From positions 1 to 64,000 of the forward strand of contig NZ_JAIVKY010000002.1 in the NCBI RefSeq assembly GCF_020524325.1: 64,000 nt of DNA, given 5' to 3'. A model generated the notes under the pieces. It searched no databases and was not told the DNA's origin. It saw only the letters and a list, made by a program, of their open reading frames with translations. The stretch's first letter is position 1; each line of letters begins with the position of its first letter. Both the position numbers and the translations under genes were made by a program. The stretch is from Sutcliffiella horikoshii (GTDB lineage Bacteria > Bacillota > Bacilli > Bacillales > Bacillaceae_I). Positions 9,531 through 19,982 of the stretch are shown here, piece by piece.

Positions 9531-10514
9531 TTAGTATTGAGCTAGCTCACGCATCGCTTTTTCTACTTTGTCCGGGTTAACCATGAAGTATTTTTCCATA
9601 GTTGGTGCATATGGCATTGCAGGTACATCAGGTCCAGCAAGGCGCATGATTGGTGCGTCAAGGTCGAATAAGCAGTTTTCTGCAATGATTGCAGATACTT
9701 CACTCATGATACTTCCTTCTTTTGTATCTTCCGTAAGCAGAAGTACTTTTCCTGTTTTAGAAGCAGCTTCCATGATTGCTTCTTTATCAAGCGGATACAC
9801 TGTACGCAAGTCTAGAATGTGAGCCGAGATTCCGTCTTGTGCAAGACGCTCTGCTGCTTGTAGTGCAAAATGTACGCAAAGACCATACGTAATAACCGTG
9901 ATATCTTCGCCTTCGCGTTTTACGTCTGCTTTACCGATTGGTAATACGTAATCATCTGTTGGTACTTCGCCTTTGATCAGACGGTACGCACGTTTGTGCT
10001 CGAAAAATAGAACGGGATCTTCATCACGGATTGCCGCTTTCAATAAACCTTTTACATCATAAGGAGTAGAAGGCATAACAATTTTCAAACCAGGTTGGTT
10101 CGCGAACACTGCCTCAACGGATTGAGAGTGGTAAAGTGCACCGTGAACTCCTCCGCCATATGGAGCACGAACAACAAGTGGACAAGTCCAGTCGTTGTTT
10201 GAACGGTAACGGATTTTAGCCGCTTCTGAAATGATTTGGTTAACTGCAGGCATGATGAAATCCGCGAACTGCATTTCTGCGATTGGACGCATGCCATACA
10301 TTGCTGCACCGATTGCTACACCAGCGATTGCTGATTCTGCAAGGGGTGTATCGATAACTTTATCTTCCCCGAATTGATCGTATAGGCCAGTAGTCGCTTT
10401 GAATACTCCACCTTTTCTTCCTACGTCTTCCCCAAGTACGAATACTTTAGAATCACGTTCCATCTCTTCACGGATGGCCATTGTTACTGCATCTATATAA
10501 GAAATAACTGCCAC
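9531..10514 (-). CDS. bkdAB: Branched-chain keto acid dehydrogenase E1 beta
   Basis: A 327-residue transketolase-like beta subunit that with BkdAA decarboxylates branched 2-keto acids using thiamine diphosphate. Typical segments are FVLGEDVGRKGGVFKATTGL near the N terminus, DTPLAESAIAGVAIGAA, and the C-terminal RLAGPDVPAMPYAP. It starts 12 bp after bkdAA in the same operon. Near-identity in length and motif order to the B. subtilis protein makes the call secure. Confidence 0.97.
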   Translation of the reverse strand: MAVISYIDAVTMAIREEMERDSKVFVLGEDVGRKGGVFKATTGLYDQFGEDKVIDTPLAESAIAGVAIGAAMYGMRPIAEMQFADFIMPAVNQIISEAAKIRYRSNNDWTCPLVVRAPYGGGVHGALYHSQSVEAVFANQPGLKIVMPSTPYDVKGLLKAAIRDEDPVLFFEHKRAYRLIKGEVPTDDYVLPIGKADVKREGEDITVITYGLCVHFALQAAERLAQDGISAHILDLRTVYPLDKEAIMEAASKTGKVLLLTEDTKEGSIMSEVSAIIAENCLFDLDAPIMRLAGPDVPAMPYAPTMEKYFMVNPDKVEKAMRELAQY

Positions 10515-10526
10515 GATAGTTCCCCC

Positions 10527-11519
10527 TTACTCTGCGTAGACATGCTTCATTGCGGATTCAGCATCTGCATATGGAGCATTTTCTGCGTATTCTGTTGCTT
10601 CGTTTACTTCTTTTGCAATTTTATCGTTGATTTCTTTTTCTTTTTCATCTGTTAATACGCCAACTTCTTTTAAGTAAGCTGCAAAGCTGATGATTGGATC
10701 CTTCGCTTTTGCTGCATCCACTTCATCACGCTCACGGTATGCACGGTCATCGTCATCACTAGAGTGAGGAGTCAAACGGTAAGAGATTGCCTCAACAAGA
10801 GTAGGGCCTTCACCACGACGTCCACGATCTGCTGCTTCTTTAACAGCCGCATACACTTCAAGCGGGTCGTTTCCATCAATAGTGATACCAGGCATTCCGT
10901 ACCCTAGTGCACGGTCAGAGATTTTTTCACATGCCACTTGCTTTTCGTAAGGAACAGAAATGGCATATTTATTGTTTTCGCACATGAAGATAACTGGCAG
11001 CTTGTGAACTGCTGCATAGTTAGCGCCTTCATGGAAGTCCCCTTGGTTGGATGAACCTTCACCAAATGTTACGAACGTGCATAGGTCTTTTCCTTCTAAA
11101 CGGCCACCAAGTGCCACTCCAACTGCGTGTGGTACTTGTGTTGTTACAGGGGAAGAACCAGTTACGATGCGGTTTTTCTTTTGACCAAAGTGACCTGGCA
11201 TTTGACGTCCGCCTGAGTTTGGATCTTCCGCTTTTGCGAAACCGGAAAGCATTAATTCTTTTGCTGTCATACCGAAAGTAAGAACAACACCCATGTCGCG
11301 GTAGTATGGTAATACGTAGTCTTTTTCACGGTCTAGAGCAAATGCTGCTCCTACTTGTGCTGCTTCTTGACCTTGGCAAGAGATAACGAATGGGATTTTA
11401 CCTGCGCGGTTTAGTAACCACATACGCTCGTCAATGCGGCGAGCTAGTAACATTGTTTCGAAAATTTCTAATACGTTTTCATCTGTAAGCCCTAAGGCTT
11501 GGTGACGATTTTCTGCCAT
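10527..11519 (-). CDS. bkdAA: Branched-chain keto acid dehydrogenase E1 alpha
   Basis: A 330-residue alpha subunit with the thiamine diphosphate/Mg motif GEGSSNQGDFHEGANYA ending in CENNKYAIS. A serine- and arginine-rich phosphorylation-like loop TPHSSDDDDRAYR is also present. It forms the alpha2beta2 E1 with BkdAB. It sits between lpdV and bkdAB in the conserved operon order. Cytosolic; oxidises the keto acids of valine, leucine and isoleucine. Confidence 0.97.
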   Translation of the reverse strand: MAENRHQALGLTDENVLEIFETMLLARRIDERMWLLNRAGKIPFVISCQGQEAAQVGAAFALDREKDYVLPYYRDMGVVLTFGMTAKELMLSGFAKAEDPNSGGRQMPGHFGQKKNRIVTGSSPVTTQVPHAVGVALGGRLEGKDLCTFVTFGEGSSNQGDFHEGANYAAVHKLPVIFMCENNKYAISVPYEKQVACEKISDRALGYGMPGITIDGNDPLEVYAAVKEAADRGRRGEGPTLVEAISYRLTPHSSDDDDRAYRERDEVDAAKAKDPIISFAAYLKEVGVLTDEKEKEINDKIAKEVNEATEYAENAPYADAESAMKHVYAE

Positions 11520-11575
11520 TTAAGTTTACCTCCTATATGTAGAGAGTTGGAAGCGTGTAGCTCCCATTTCAAATT

Positions 11576-13000
11576 TTAAGAATGAATCGCTTTTCCATCT
11601 ACTGCAAGGGCTGCTTCGCCGATTGCTTCGGATAGGGATGGATGCGGATGGATGGTGTGTCCAATTTCCCATGGTGTTGCGTCAAGTACACGTGCTAATC
11701 CTGCTTCAGAAATCATGTCGGTAACATGTGGTCCAATCATGTGAACACCTAAGATGTCATCGTTTTCTTTGTTCACTACAAGTTTTACAAAACCATCAGA
11801 TTCCCCGTACACAAGTGCTTTTCCAATTGCGCGGAAAGAGAATTTACCTGTTTTGACATCGAAGCCTTTTTCTTTTGCTTCTTCTTCTGTGTAACCAACA
11901 GACGCCACTTCAGGACTTGAGTACACACATTTGGAGATCATGGAGTAATCGATTGGCGCAGGATTTTCATTTGCCATATGCTCTACTGCCACGATTCCTT
12001 CATGGGAAGCAACGTGTGCAAGCTGTAAGCCGCCGATTACATCACCGATTGCGTAGATGTGTGATTCTTTTGTTTGGAAACGGTCATTGGTTTTAATGAA
12101 TCCTTTTTCCACTTGAATATCTGTATTCTCAAGACCAATGCCCTCAACGTTAGCTTGACGGCCAACGGACACTAGCATTTTTTCCGCAGTAAAGGATTTC
12201 TCTTCCCCTTTGTGCTCGGCTTTGATTGTTACAGATCCATCTGCTTTTTCAAGCGTTTCTGGAAGAACCTTCGCACTTGTCACTACCTTGATGCCGCGTT
12301 TTTTCAACAGACGTTGCATTTCTTTGGAAACTTCTTTGTCTTCTGTCGGCAATACGCGATCAGCATATTCAAGTACGGTTACTTCTACACCGAAATCATC
12401 TAACATAGATGCCCACTCGATACCGATTACGCCTCCACCTACGATGATAATTGATTTTGGAAGTTCCTCTAGTGATAATGCTTCATCAGAAGTCATGACT
12501 TGTGTGCCGTCAATTTCTAGTCCAGGAAGAGAACGTGGACGAGATCCTGTTGCGACAATAACGTTCTTCGGAATTAACATTTCGTTCTCGTCACCATTTT
12601 CGAACTCCACAGAGATTGTTCCTGGCATTGGAGAGAAAATGGAAGGCCCTAAGATACGGCCTGTTCCGTAAAACACATCAATCTTCCCTTGCTTCATCAG
12701 GTGTTGCACACCGCCGTGAAGCTGATCAATGATTTTTTGTTTGCGCTCTTGCACTTTGAAGAAGTCAAGTTTCACTTCACCTGAGATTACGCCGAACTCT
12801 TCACTGTTCTTCGTTTGCGCAAAAACTTCTGCACTACGAAGTAATGCTTTACTTGGGATACATCCTGCATGAAGGCAAGTTCCGCCGATTTTCTTCTTTT
12901 CTACTACTGCTGTTTTTAAGCCAAGTTGAGATGCACGAATAGCCGCGACATACCCGCCTGTTCCGCCACCTAGGATGACTAAATCATATTCTTGTGCCAT
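11576..13000 (-). CDS. lpdV: Dihydrolipoyl dehydrogenase (E3) of the BKD complex
   Basis: A 474-residue FAD disulfide oxidoreductase. FAD motif GGGTGGYVAA lies at 11-20, the redox-active pair Cys42/Cys47 in GGTCLHAGCIPSK, an NAD-binding GGGVIGIEWAS in the middle, and the C-terminal catalytic HPHPSLSEA. It reoxidises lipoate on BkdB. The dedicated copy in the bkd operon is distinct from the pyruvate dehydrogenase pdhD. It is 17 bp downstream of buk. Confidence 0.96.
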   Translation of the reverse strand: MAQEYDLVILGGGTGGYVAAIRASQLGLKTAVVEKKKIGGTCLHAGCIPSKALLRSAEVFAQTKNSEEFGVISGEVKLDFFKVQERKQKIIDQLHGGVQHLMKQGKIDVFYGTGRILGPSIFSPMPGTISVEFENGDENEMLIPKNVIVATGSRPRSLPGLEIDGTQVMTSDEALSLEELPKSIIIVGGGVIGIEWASMLDDFGVEVTVLEYADRVLPTEDKEVSKEMQRLLKKRGIKVVTSAKVLPETLEKADGSVTIKAEHKGEEKSFTAEKMLVSVGRQANVEGIGLENTDIQVEKGFIKTNDRFQTKESHIYAIGDVIGGLQLAHVASHEGIVAVEHMANENPAPIDYSMISKCVYSSPEVASVGYTEEEAKEKGFDVKTGKFSFRAIGKALVYGESDGFVKLVVNKENDDILGVHMIGPHVTDMISEAGLARVLDATPWEIGHTIHPHPSLSEAIGEAALAVDGKAIHS

Positions 13001-13016
13001 TATTCCTTGCTCCCTT

Positions 13017-14129
13017 CTAGCTCTGTACTACTTTTGTGTCTACGACCGTTCCAGGGTATGCTTTTGCTTCTTCTTCACCACGTAATACGCGAAGCGCTCC
13101 TTCTGTAAGAGCTTGCAATTCGTTTTCACCTGGTTGTACGATAACGTCTGCAATCCAGCTGATGCGCTCGGAAATTTGTTTTACAAATCCTTTTCCATAG
13201 GCAAGTCCGCCAGTCAAAATGATGGCATCTACTTTACCTGCCAGCACTGCACTTGCTGAACCGATTTCTTTTGCAACTTGATAAGCCATTGCATCAAATA
13301 TTAAAGCCGCTTTTTCATCGCCAGCCTCTATCATTTGTTCCACTTTAACTGCATCGTTCGTTCCAAGGTATCCTACAAGACCACCTTGTCCTACTAGCTT
13401 CTTCATAATTTCATCACGATAATAGTCACCTGAGAAGCACAGTGATACCAGCTCACCAGCAGGCACCGTTCCAGCACGCTCTGGACTGAATGGACCGTCA
13501 CCATGAAGACCGTTATTTACATCAACTACTTTACCGCCAATGTGCGTGCCTACAGTGATACCTCCACCCATGTGAGTAACAATCAGGTTAAGGTCTTCAT
13601 ATTTTTTGCCTAGATCTTTCGCTACTCTGCGTGCAACCGCTTTTTGATTTAAGGCATGGAAGATACTTTTTCGCTCGATTAGTGAAAATCCTGAAATACG
13701 AGCAATGTCAGACAGCTCATCCACTACCACCGGGTCCACGATGAAAGATGGGATATTCAAACCAGTTGCAATCTCATAGGCGATGATTCCACCAAGGTTA
13801 GACGCGTGTTGGCCTGCAAACCCAATTTTCAAATCATGTAGCATTTCTTTATTAACAGCGTATGTTCCTCCTTCGATTGGACGAAGAAGTCCACCGCGGC
13901 CACATACAGCACTAAGTTTTGATATATTGATGCCTTCTTGATCTAATGTTTCAAGAATGGTCGTTTTTCTGAATTCATACTGATCATAGATACTTGCAAA
14001 GGAATTGATCGTTTCGCTATCGTGACGTAATGTTTTCTCAAATACAGAGCGTTCATTATCAAATACGCCGATTTTCGTTGATGTGGATCCCGGATTGATG
14101 ACAAGTATGCGATATTCCTTTTCTAACAC
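13017..14129 (-). CDS. buk: Butyrate (branched-chain acid) kinase
   Basis: An acetokinase-family kinase of 370 residues that converts acyl phosphates from Ptb into acids with ATP formation. Motifs are [12 protein letters not shown] near the start, [20 protein letters not shown] in the middle and ILTGGLAYG. The open frame begins at an ATG at 14144, but that ATGGAGG is itself the ribosome binding site (GGAGG) for a GTG eight bases on, at 14129. Starting there gives [15 protein letters not shown], matching the short N terminus of homologues. It lies between bcd and lpdV. Confidence 0.94.
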   Translation of the reverse strand: MLEKEYRILVINPGSTSTKIGVFDNERSVFEKTLRHDSETINSFASIYDQYEFRKTTILETLDQEGINISKLSAVCGRGGLLRPIEGGTYAVNKEMLHDLKIGFAGQHASNLGGIIAYEIATGLNIPSFIVDPVVVDELSDIARISGFSLIERKSIFHALNQKAVARRVAKDLGKKYEDLNLIVTHMGGGITVGTHIGGKVVDVNNGLHGDGPFSPERAGTVPAGELVSLCFSGDYYRDEIMKKLVGQGGLVGYLGTNDAVKVEQMIEAGDEKAALIFDAMAYQVAKEIGSASAVLAGKVDAIILTGGLAYGKGFVKQISERISWIADVIVQPGENELQALTEGALRVLRGEEEAKAYPGTVVDTKVVQS

Positions 14130-14220
14130 TGTTGAAACCTCCATTTCAGACGGACGGCAAACGAGAGAAATTACTTTTCACCCCGTTTGCCCCTTCTGAG
14201 AAACTTAATATTTATTTATA

Positions 14221-15324
14221 TTAGCGTCCGTTACGACGGCTTAAAATATGATGTCCGTTTTGTAAAAATTGACTGCGGGAGTTTTTCATTCTTTCAATAC
14301 GCTCTTCAGCAAGACGATCTGCTGCACGGTAAGTCGGGATACCGTCACGTTTTGCGATTTCAATAACTCTTTCAATGTTGTCGTAGATTCCTTCTACTTT
14401 TTTCATTGCGCGCTCACGATTGTATCCGTATAGCTCATCCGCTACGTTGATTACTCCACCAGCATTGATTACGTAGTCTGGAGCGTAAACGATACCCATT
14501 TCGTGAATGATATCGCCATGTTTTGTATCAAGCAATTGGTTGTTTGCTGCACCAGCGATAACTTTTGCTTTTAATTGAGGAATCGTTTCGTCGTTGATTG
14601 TTGCGCCTAATGCACATGGTGCATAGATATCGCAATCCACACTGTAGATGTCGTTGATGTCTACTGCTTTTGCACCGAATTCTTCAACTGCACGGTTTAC
14701 CGCTTCTTTATTGATATCAGTTACAATAAGCTGCGCGCCTTCTTCGTGTAAATGACGGCAAAGGTTGAACGCCACGTTTCCTACACCTTGAACTGCTACC
14801 ACTTTTCCTTCTAATGAATCTGTTCCGAATGCTTCTTTCGCTGCAGCTTTCATTCCGCGGTATACACCAAATGCTGTTACAGGAGATGGGTTACCGGAAG
14901 AACCGAATGCAGGAGATACACCTGTTACATAGTCTGTTTCTTCATAGATCAAGTCCATGTCAGCAACAGTTGTTCCAACATCTTCTGCTGTAATGTAGCG
15001 TCCGTTTAATCCTTGGATGTAACGGCCGAAAGCACGGAACATTTCTTCGTTTTTGTCTGTGCGAGGGTCACCGATGATAACTGTTTTACCGCCACCTAGG
15101 TTTAACCCAGCTGCAGCGTTTTTGTACGTCATCCCTTTTGCAAGGCGAAGTGCGTCTTCAATTGCTGCATCTTCGTTTGCGTATGTCCACATGCGTGTTC
15201 CACCAAGGGCTGGTCCAAGTGTTGTATCGTGAATAGCAATGATTGCTTTTAGTCCTGATTGTTTGTCTTGACAGATCACCAATTGCTCGTAGTCGTAAGT
15301 CTCCATATATTTGAAAATTTCCAT
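14221..15324 (-). CDS. bcd: Leucine dehydrogenase
   Basis: A 367-residue NAD-dependent amino acid dehydrogenase that deaminates leucine, valine and isoleucine to the keto acids used by BKD. The catalytic region has [11 protein letters not shown] with Lys in the conserved glycine-rich loop. The Rossmann motif is [15 protein letters not shown], and CALGATIND and [12 protein letters not shown] follow. The ATG at 15324 ([15 protein letters not shown]) has GGGAGGAATTTTATC upstream and matches homologues; the frame extends six codons further but without a better site. Confidence 0.97.
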   Translation of the reverse strand: MEIFKYMETYDYEQLVICQDKQSGLKAIIAIHDTTLGPALGGTRMWTYANEDAAIEDALRLAKGMTYKNAAAGLNLGGGKTVIIGDPRTDKNEEMFRAFGRYIQGLNGRYITAEDVGTTVADMDLIYEETDYVTGVSPAFGSSGNPSPVTAFGVYRGMKAAAKEAFGTDSLEGKVVAVQGVGNVAFNLCRHLHEEGAQLIVTDINKEAVNRAVEEFGAKAVDINDIYSVDCDIYAPCALGATINDETIPQLKAKVIAGAANNQLLDTKHGDIIHEMGIVYAPDYVINAGGVINVADELYGYNRERAMKKVEGIYDNIERVIEIAKRDGIPTYRAADRLAEERIERMKNSRSQFLQNGHHILSRRNGR

Positions 15325-15377
15325 GATAAAATTCCTCCCCAAGATAGTAAATGATTTTAGTATGATTTATAAAATAT

Positions 15378-16277
15378 TTATTTCACAGAACAAACTGCAA
15401 GTGCGAGTGAGTTTAACTTACTCTCTGCTGAGTCGGCTCTGGATGTTAATACAATTGGTGCTTTTGCTCCGGCGATGATTGCGCCGACTTTTGCTTTCGC
15501 AAAATAGATCAATGATTTGTATAGGACATTTCCGGCTTCAATGGTCGGAACAAACAAGATGTCTGCTTGCCCTGCCACTTCACTTTGGATGCCTTTGTGT
15601 TCAGCAGCAAGGGCTGATACGGCATTGTCCAAGGCCAACGGGCCATCAATAATGCAATCCTTTATTTGCCCTCTATTATTCATTTGTGTAAGAAGTGCTG
15701 CGTCAACTGTTGCTTGCATAGCTGGGTTCACAACCTCCACAGCTGCGAGTGGCGCAACTTTCGGTAACTCTATACCCAGTGCCCTTGCAACCTGAACCGA
15801 GTTTTGAACGATTTGCACCTTTTGCTGAAGATCAGGTGCTACATTCATTGCAGCATCTGTTACAAAAATTAATTGTTCATATCCAGGCACTTCAAAAGCT
15901 GCAACATGTGATAAAACATTTCCCGTTCGCAAACCATATTCTTTATTTAACACTTCTTTTAGAATGGTGGCTGTTGGAACATTTCCTTTCATCAATACAT
16001 CCGCTTCTCCGCTGGAAACAGCTTTCACAGCAAGTTCGGATGCCTTTTTCGCACCATCAGCAGATATTATTTTCAATGCCGGGTGTGATGCATCTACATT
16101 ATGTTCCTTTAGTAATGCAATAATTTTTTTCTCATGTCCAAACAGTATAAAGGAAGCCAACTGTTTGTCTAAAGCATGAGAAACCGCTTCGATCACTTCT
16201 TCATCTTCGGCTGCCGCAATAGCTACGACTTTAGAAGTGAGCTGGGTTGCTTTGGTGATAAGTTCCTCTAGTTTCAT
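15378..16277 (-). CDS. ptb: Phosphate butyryltransferase (branched acyl-CoA)
   Basis: A 299-residue member of the phosphotransacetylase/Ptb family that swaps CoA for phosphate on isobutyryl-, isovaleryl- or 2-methylbutyryl-CoA. Characteristic stretches are VLMKGNVPTATILKEVLN, FVTDAAMNVAPDLQQK and IIAGAKAPIVLTSRADS. It is the first structural gene behind the sigma-54 type promoter and works with Buk to make one ATP per acyl-CoA. Confidence 0.95.
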   Translation of the reverse strand: MKLEELITKATQLTSKVVAIAAAEDEEVIEAVSHALDKQLASFILFGHEKKIIALLKEHNVDASHPALKIISADGAKKASELAVKAVSSGEADVLMKGNVPTATILKEVLNKEYGLRTGNVLSHVAAFEVPGYEQLIFVTDAAMNVAPDLQQKVQIVQNSVQVARALGIELPKVAPLAAVEVVNPAMQATVDAALLTQMNNRGQIKDCIIDGPLALDNAVSALAAEHKGIQSEVAGQADILFVPTIEAGNVLYKSLIYFAKAKVGAIIAGAKAPIVLTSRADSAESKLNSLALAVCSVK

Positions 16278-16312
16278 TTTCTCAACCCTTCCTTTCTACT
16301 CCAATATTATTT

Positions 16313-16330
16313 ATGCAAGAAGCGTGCCAA
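16313..16330 (-). promoter_or_regulatory. Sigma-54 (SigL) -24/-12 promoter of the bkd operon
   Basis: Minus strand reads TTGGCACGCTTCTTGCAT. It matches the -24 GG and -12 GC elements (TGGCAC-N5-TTGCA) exactly and lies about 36 bp upstream of ptb. The neighbouring bkdR codes for a sigma-54 activator, which supports the call. An IR, TGCAA-N4-TTGCA, at about 16393-16406 could be part of the upstream activating site. Confidence 0.93.
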
Positions 16331-16341
16331 CTCACTTTTGG

Positions 16342-16355
16342 TGAAAACGCTTTAT
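16342..16355 (+). promoter_or_regulatory. Candidate CcpA cre box upstream of the bkd promoter
   Basis: TGAAAACGCTTTAT differs from an ideal cre (TGAAAACGCTTTCA) only in the last two bases. It lies 12 bp upstream of the -24 element, between it and the probable BkdR site, a position where CcpA could block activation. Confidence 0.55.
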
Positions 16356-16412
16356 TTCGTTTATCAATAGCAAGCAAGTTTCTTCACACCCTGCAATTTT
16401 TTGCATGCAATC

Positions 16413-18464
16413 TTAATCAATCATGAACTTTTCCATTTTGTAATAAAGATTCCTAATAGAAACTCCCAGTTCTTTTGCCGTCTTCGTTTTATTGCCTTTA
16501 TTCTTCTTCAATGTCTTCTGAATTATTTTCGCTTCATAACCTTCCAACATTTCTGCCAGAGTGTAATCATTTGCAACCGTTTCGGTAGAATCTTGGATAA
16601 CCTTCTCTCCACTCGTTGCAAGGTCGGGAATATGCTCCGTATCAATAAATACTTCATTGAATTTCATAAAAATAATGGCTCGTCCTAGGACATTTTCAAG
16701 CTCTCTAACATTTCCTGGCCAATCGTAGGCGGCAAGATGATTGATGGCACGAGGAGTTAACCCCTCCACATTTCTCCCATAATCTTGATTGATTTTTCTT
16801 ATTAGATGTTCACTTAACGCTTCTATATCTTCTTTTCTTTTGCGAAGAGGTGGGATGTGTATCGGCATTCTATTTAATCGATAATAGAGATCCTCACGGA
16901 AAGATCCATCTGCAATCCCTTTTTCAAGATTAACATTCGTAGCAGCAATGACCCGTACGTTAATGGAAACTGCCTTTGTACCACCCACGCGTATGATTTC
17001 ATGTTCTTGTAAAACCCTTAATAGTTTTGCTTGAGTATTGGCAGATAATTCCCCAATCTCGTCAAGGAAAATACTTCCGTTATTCGCTTCTTCAAAAAGA
17101 CCTTTTTTACCGCCTCGCTTGGCCCCAGAAAAAGCACCCTCTTCATATCCGAAAAGTTCACTTTCTAGTAAAGATTCTGAAAGGGCCGCGCAATTCACTC
17201 TAATGAATTTGTTATACTTACGACTGCTGGCATTATGAATAGCGTGGGCAAAAAGTTCCTTCCCTGTACCAGACTCCCCACGCAACAATACGGTTGCCGG
17301 AGTTTTTGCTCCAAGCTTGGCCTGTTCAATAGCAAGGCTCATCTCTTCAGAGGAACCAATGATATCCTCAAAAGAATACTTGGCTTCAAGCGTCCTGATA
17401 ATTTGCCTTGCCCGGTCCAACTCAGTGGTAAGCGTTTGTATTTCAGAGACATCGTGGATAACCCCCACACTCCCCTTTAACTTGCCATCCACAATGATTG
17501 GTGCCACGTTAACGATGACTTCTTTCTTAGAAGGACCCACTTTCAAATTTACACCGCGTACAGCTCTTCTGGTTTCCAGCACTTTCATGTGCATACTGTC
17601 CCCTTCATAAATGTCTGCTGTAGCAGGTTTGCCAATGATTTGCTGTTCTTCGAGTCCTGTCAACCTTGAGTATGCAGGATTTATCATTAACCCCCTACCA
17701 AATTCATCAACGACGGAAATGGCTTCATCGGAGGATTGAATGATTGCTTCAAGCATGGTCTGGATACCTTTTAGGTTTGTTACTTCCTCTGCAAGGTTCA
17801 TCACTTCTGTGATGTCTTTGAAAACGGCGAAGGCTCCAATCACCTTTCCATCCTCATCAATAAGAGGAGATCTTGTTGTAATGATTTTTTTGCCGTTCTC
17901 CAGTAGCATTTCTTTGTTCTTTTCTACTTTTTGCGTATGTATCACATCTTGCAGTCTGCTTGTCGGCACATTTTCTAAGATATGCTGACCTAGCATATGC
18001 GCTTTTTTAATTCCTACTATTTTTTCAGCACTTTTATTGTAGATAATTACCTTACCTTGTTGATCAACCACCATTAATCCATCGTGAAGAAGATTGAATA
18101 TGAGGTCTCGCTTATGGGATTCATATTTCATTTTAGCAATCAGCTGTTCTTTTTCTTCTACCAAAGTTGCTGTAATATGAGCTACCGTTCCAGGAACGAG
18201 TACCGTTTTGGGATTCTTCGCCTCACGAATCTCCCTAAATACTTCATCTGAACCTGTTGCTTCAATGATGATATCAATCTTCTCAGATAGGAAGTCCTTC
18301 CAATCTTGTCCGACTGTAATCCCCATATCTTTAGCAAGCTTCAAGCCAGGTGCCGCCTGGTTAATATCGACTACAGCAAACAAATCAAACATTCCTGAAT
18401 GCGTTAACATTTTTAAAATCGCAGAGCCACCTTTACCAGCACCAACTACTAATACCGTCTGCAT
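16413..18464 (-). CDS. bkdR: Sigma-54 dependent activator BkdR
   Basis: A 683-residue activator with a layered N terminus. Residues 1-105 form a Rossmann-like nucleotide-binding domain ([13 protein letters not shown]). Two PAS domains follow (about 120-225 and 238-345). The AAA+ domain has Walker A GESGTGKE at 396-403 and the sigma-54 contact loop GAFSGAK at 443-449. A Fis-type helix-turn-helix is at the C terminus ([17 protein letters not shown]). It activates the bkd promoter in response to branched-chain amino acids. It sits directly upstream of ptb in the same orientation, with its own promoter. Confidence 0.96.
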   Translation of the reverse strand: MQTVLVVGAGKGGSAILKMLTHSGMFDLFAVVDINQAAPGLKLAKDMGITVGQDWKDFLSEKIDIIIEATGSDEVFREIREAKNPKTVLVPGTVAHITATLVEEKEQLIAKMKYESHKRDLIFNLLHDGLMVVDQQGKVIIYNKSAEKIVGIKKAHMLGQHILENVPTSRLQDVIHTQKVEKNKEMLLENGKKIITTRSPLIDEDGKVIGAFAVFKDITEVMNLAEEVTNLKGIQTMLEAIIQSSDEAISVVDEFGRGLMINPAYSRLTGLEEQQIIGKPATADIYEGDSMHMKVLETRRAVRGVNLKVGPSKKEVIVNVAPIIVDGKLKGSVGVIHDVSEIQTLTTELDRARQIIRTLEAKYSFEDIIGSSEEMSLAIEQAKLGAKTPATVLLRGESGTGKELFAHAIHNASSRKYNKFIRVNCAALSESLLESELFGYEEGAFSGAKRGGKKGLFEEANNGSIFLDEIGELSANTQAKLLRVLQEHEIIRVGGTKAVSINVRVIAATNVNLEKGIADGSFREDLYYRLNRMPIHIPPLRKRKEDIEALSEHLIRKINQDYGRNVEGLTPRAINHLAAYDWPGNVRELENVLGRAIIFMKFNEVFIDTEHIPDLATSGEKVIQDSTETVANDYTLAEMLEGYEAKIIQKTLKKNKGNKTKTAKELGVSIRNLYYKMEKFMID

Positions 18465-18653
18465 AAAAAACCCCTCTACACCTGATACTTATATTTCTCT
18501 TAAAATAAGTAAATTGAAAGAAAATTCACAGTCTTCTATAAAAGGTATGAAATTTCTTGCACACTTTTATCTTAAATCTTTTTTCGCTTTCTTGCAAGAT
18601 TATTTCTGCTATAATGGAAACCGAAAGCTTTGAAAGTGAGGCCAACAATTGAT

Positions 18654-18896
18654 ATGCAACGTATAATCGCTTTAATTATTTTATTGATTCCTGGCATTAT
18701 TGCTGTATATGGAATAAAACTGATGCGTGACATGGTGTTTAACATTGCACACCCACTAATCCCTTCATTAACTTTACAATTCATTATCGGATTATTATTT
18801 TTCTTAATTGGATTATGGTTTGTTGCCGGATTTATTTTTCACCGCGACCGTAAGCGGAACAATGTCCAAAAAAGGTTTCAAAAGAGAGAGAAATAA
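18654..18896 (+). CDS. yqzF: YqzF-like small membrane protein (DUF2627)
   Basis: An 80-residue protein with two hydrophobic segments (about 3-20 and 39-62) and a basic C-terminal tail (HRDRKRNNVQKRFQKREK), so probably two membrane spans with the tail in the cytosol. The start chosen is the ATG at 18654 behind GAAAGTGAGG; a TTG eight codons upstream overlaps that site. B. subtilis has the same small gene divergent from bkdR. No function is known. Confidence 0.8.
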   Translation: MQRIIALIILLIPGIIAVYGIKLMRDMVFNIAHPLIPSLTLQFIIGLLFFLIGLWFVAGFIFHRDRKRNNVQKRFQKREK

Positions 18897-18898
18897 TA

Positions 18899-18930
18899 AG
18901 ACCGGCTGTTTGGGCAGCCGGTTTTAATTT
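18899..18930. terminator. Bidirectional terminator
   Basis: GACCGGCTG pairs with CAGCCGGTT across TTTGGG, followed by TTTAATTTT on the plus strand. It ends the yqzF-like gene and overlaps the last codons of the convergent yqiK-like gene. Confidence 0.85.
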
Positions 18931-19649
18931 TGATATTTTATTTGCACTGCTTTTTTCGGGTAGTCTGTGAAAAATCCTGCACATTCTTCTGCAAACAACC
19001 TCTTCATCGTTTTTTCATCATTAACCGTGAATGGTCTAACAGGTACTCCCGATTGTTGTGAACGATGTATGATACTGGCAGTTGCTGCCTTAATATGGGG
19101 ATGAATCCCGCTTCCGCCTACCCATTTCGTATAATCCCACGGCTTATAAATGCCTTCCATATACAAAACAGCTTTCTCTATTTTTGGCGCTAAAGTATTT
19201 AAACGAGCTATGCTGTAATGGTTAAAGCTTGAAAAAATGATCAAGTGATCCATCTTATATTTGTCTACTAGCTTAAGTACTTTCTCCTCCATACCTGCAT
19301 AAGGCAGAATACTGTTCTTGAGTTCAATATTGACAATCGTCTGCTTTCTCGAAGCCCACTCCAGCACTTCCTCTAATGTAGGTATTTCTGCATGTTTATA
19401 TTGCTTTTTGAATTTATGTACGGCATTCAGTTGTTTTAATTCCCTTAAGGTTAATTCTTGCACAAAGCCTTTACTGTCGGTTGTCCGATTCACTTTTTCA
19501 TCGTGTATGACAACAGGTATGCCATCTTTGCTTAATTGAACATCTAGCTCAATACCATCCGCTCCGTCTTTGTATGCTTGTTCGAAGCTGATCATCGTAT
19601 TTTCAGGGTGAGTACCAGCTGAACCTCTGTGGCCAAAAATTTTGGTCAT
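18924..19649 (-). CDS. yqiK: Cytosolic glycerophosphodiester phosphodiesterase (YqiK-like)
   Basis: A 241-residue GDPD TIM barrel with the catalytic pattern GHRGSAGTHPENT near the start, then GIELDVQLSKDG and VIHDEKVNRTTD. These supply the His/Glu/Asp metal and acid-base residues. It hydrolyses glycerophosphodiesters to glycerol-3-phosphate and an alcohol. There is no signal peptide, unlike the second GDPD at 51862, so this copy is probably intracellular. The gene stands alone with a GAAAGGTGTG ribosome binding site, next to spo0A as yqiK is in B. subtilis. Confidence 0.88.
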   Translation of the reverse strand: MTKIFGHRGSAGTHPENTMISFEQAYKDGADGIELDVQLSKDGIPVVIHDEKVNRTTDSKGFVQELTLRELKQLNAVHKFKKQYKHAEIPTLEEVLEWASRKQTIVNIELKNSILPYAGMEEKVLKLVDKYKMDHLIIFSSFNHYSIARLNTLAPKIEKAVLYMEGIYKPWDYTKWVGGSGIHPHIKAATASIIHRSQQSGVPVRPFTVNDEKTMKRLFAEECAGFFTDYPKKAVQIKYQN

Positions 19650-19741
19650 TTTTACACACCTTTCTATCTCTTTCTTGTCAGAAATAATTGTAAACGTACG
19701 TATTATTTAGTAAAATTTTTAGATAAAGTGAGGTGAACAGA

Positions 19742-19894
19742 ATGCGCCCATTACAAATATCTGCTGAAACCGCCCAAAAACTTGCTGAGGCTTTGGATGT
19801 GCCAATTGAACAAGTCATGCATCTCCCTCAACATATCCTTGTTCAAAAGCTTGTAGAATTGGAACGAACTGAATCAGGCAATAATAATGAGTAA
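19742..19894 (+). CDS. yycC: YycC-like small protein
   Basis: A 50-residue protein, MRPLQISAETAQKLAEALDV at the N terminus followed by a MHLPQHIL motif, which matches the short YycC family of Bacillus as I remember it. The ribosome binding site is AAGTGAGG nine bases before the ATG. It has its own terminator. It is soluble and helical; no function is known. Confidence 0.75.
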   Translation: MRPLQISAETAQKLAEALDVPIEQVMHLPQHILVQKLVELERTESGNNNE

Positions 19895-19917
19895 TATTAA
19901 TTATATGTAACATAGAC

Positions 19918-19956
19918 AAACCCAACATACAAATTTGCATGTTGGGTTTTCATTTT
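19918..19956. terminator. Terminator of the yycC-like gene
   Basis: AAACCCAACAT pairs with ATGTTGGGTTT around ACAAATTTGC, followed by TTCATTTT on the plus strand. It may also serve spo0A on the other strand, with a weaker T tract. Confidence 0.85.
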
Positions 19957-19982
19957 ACTAATATTTCTTATTGCTTACCCTC

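Noticed and set aside
14130-14144. ATG start for buk at 14144
   Set aside because: The bases after it form the GGAGG site for the GTG at 14129, which gives the usual N terminus.
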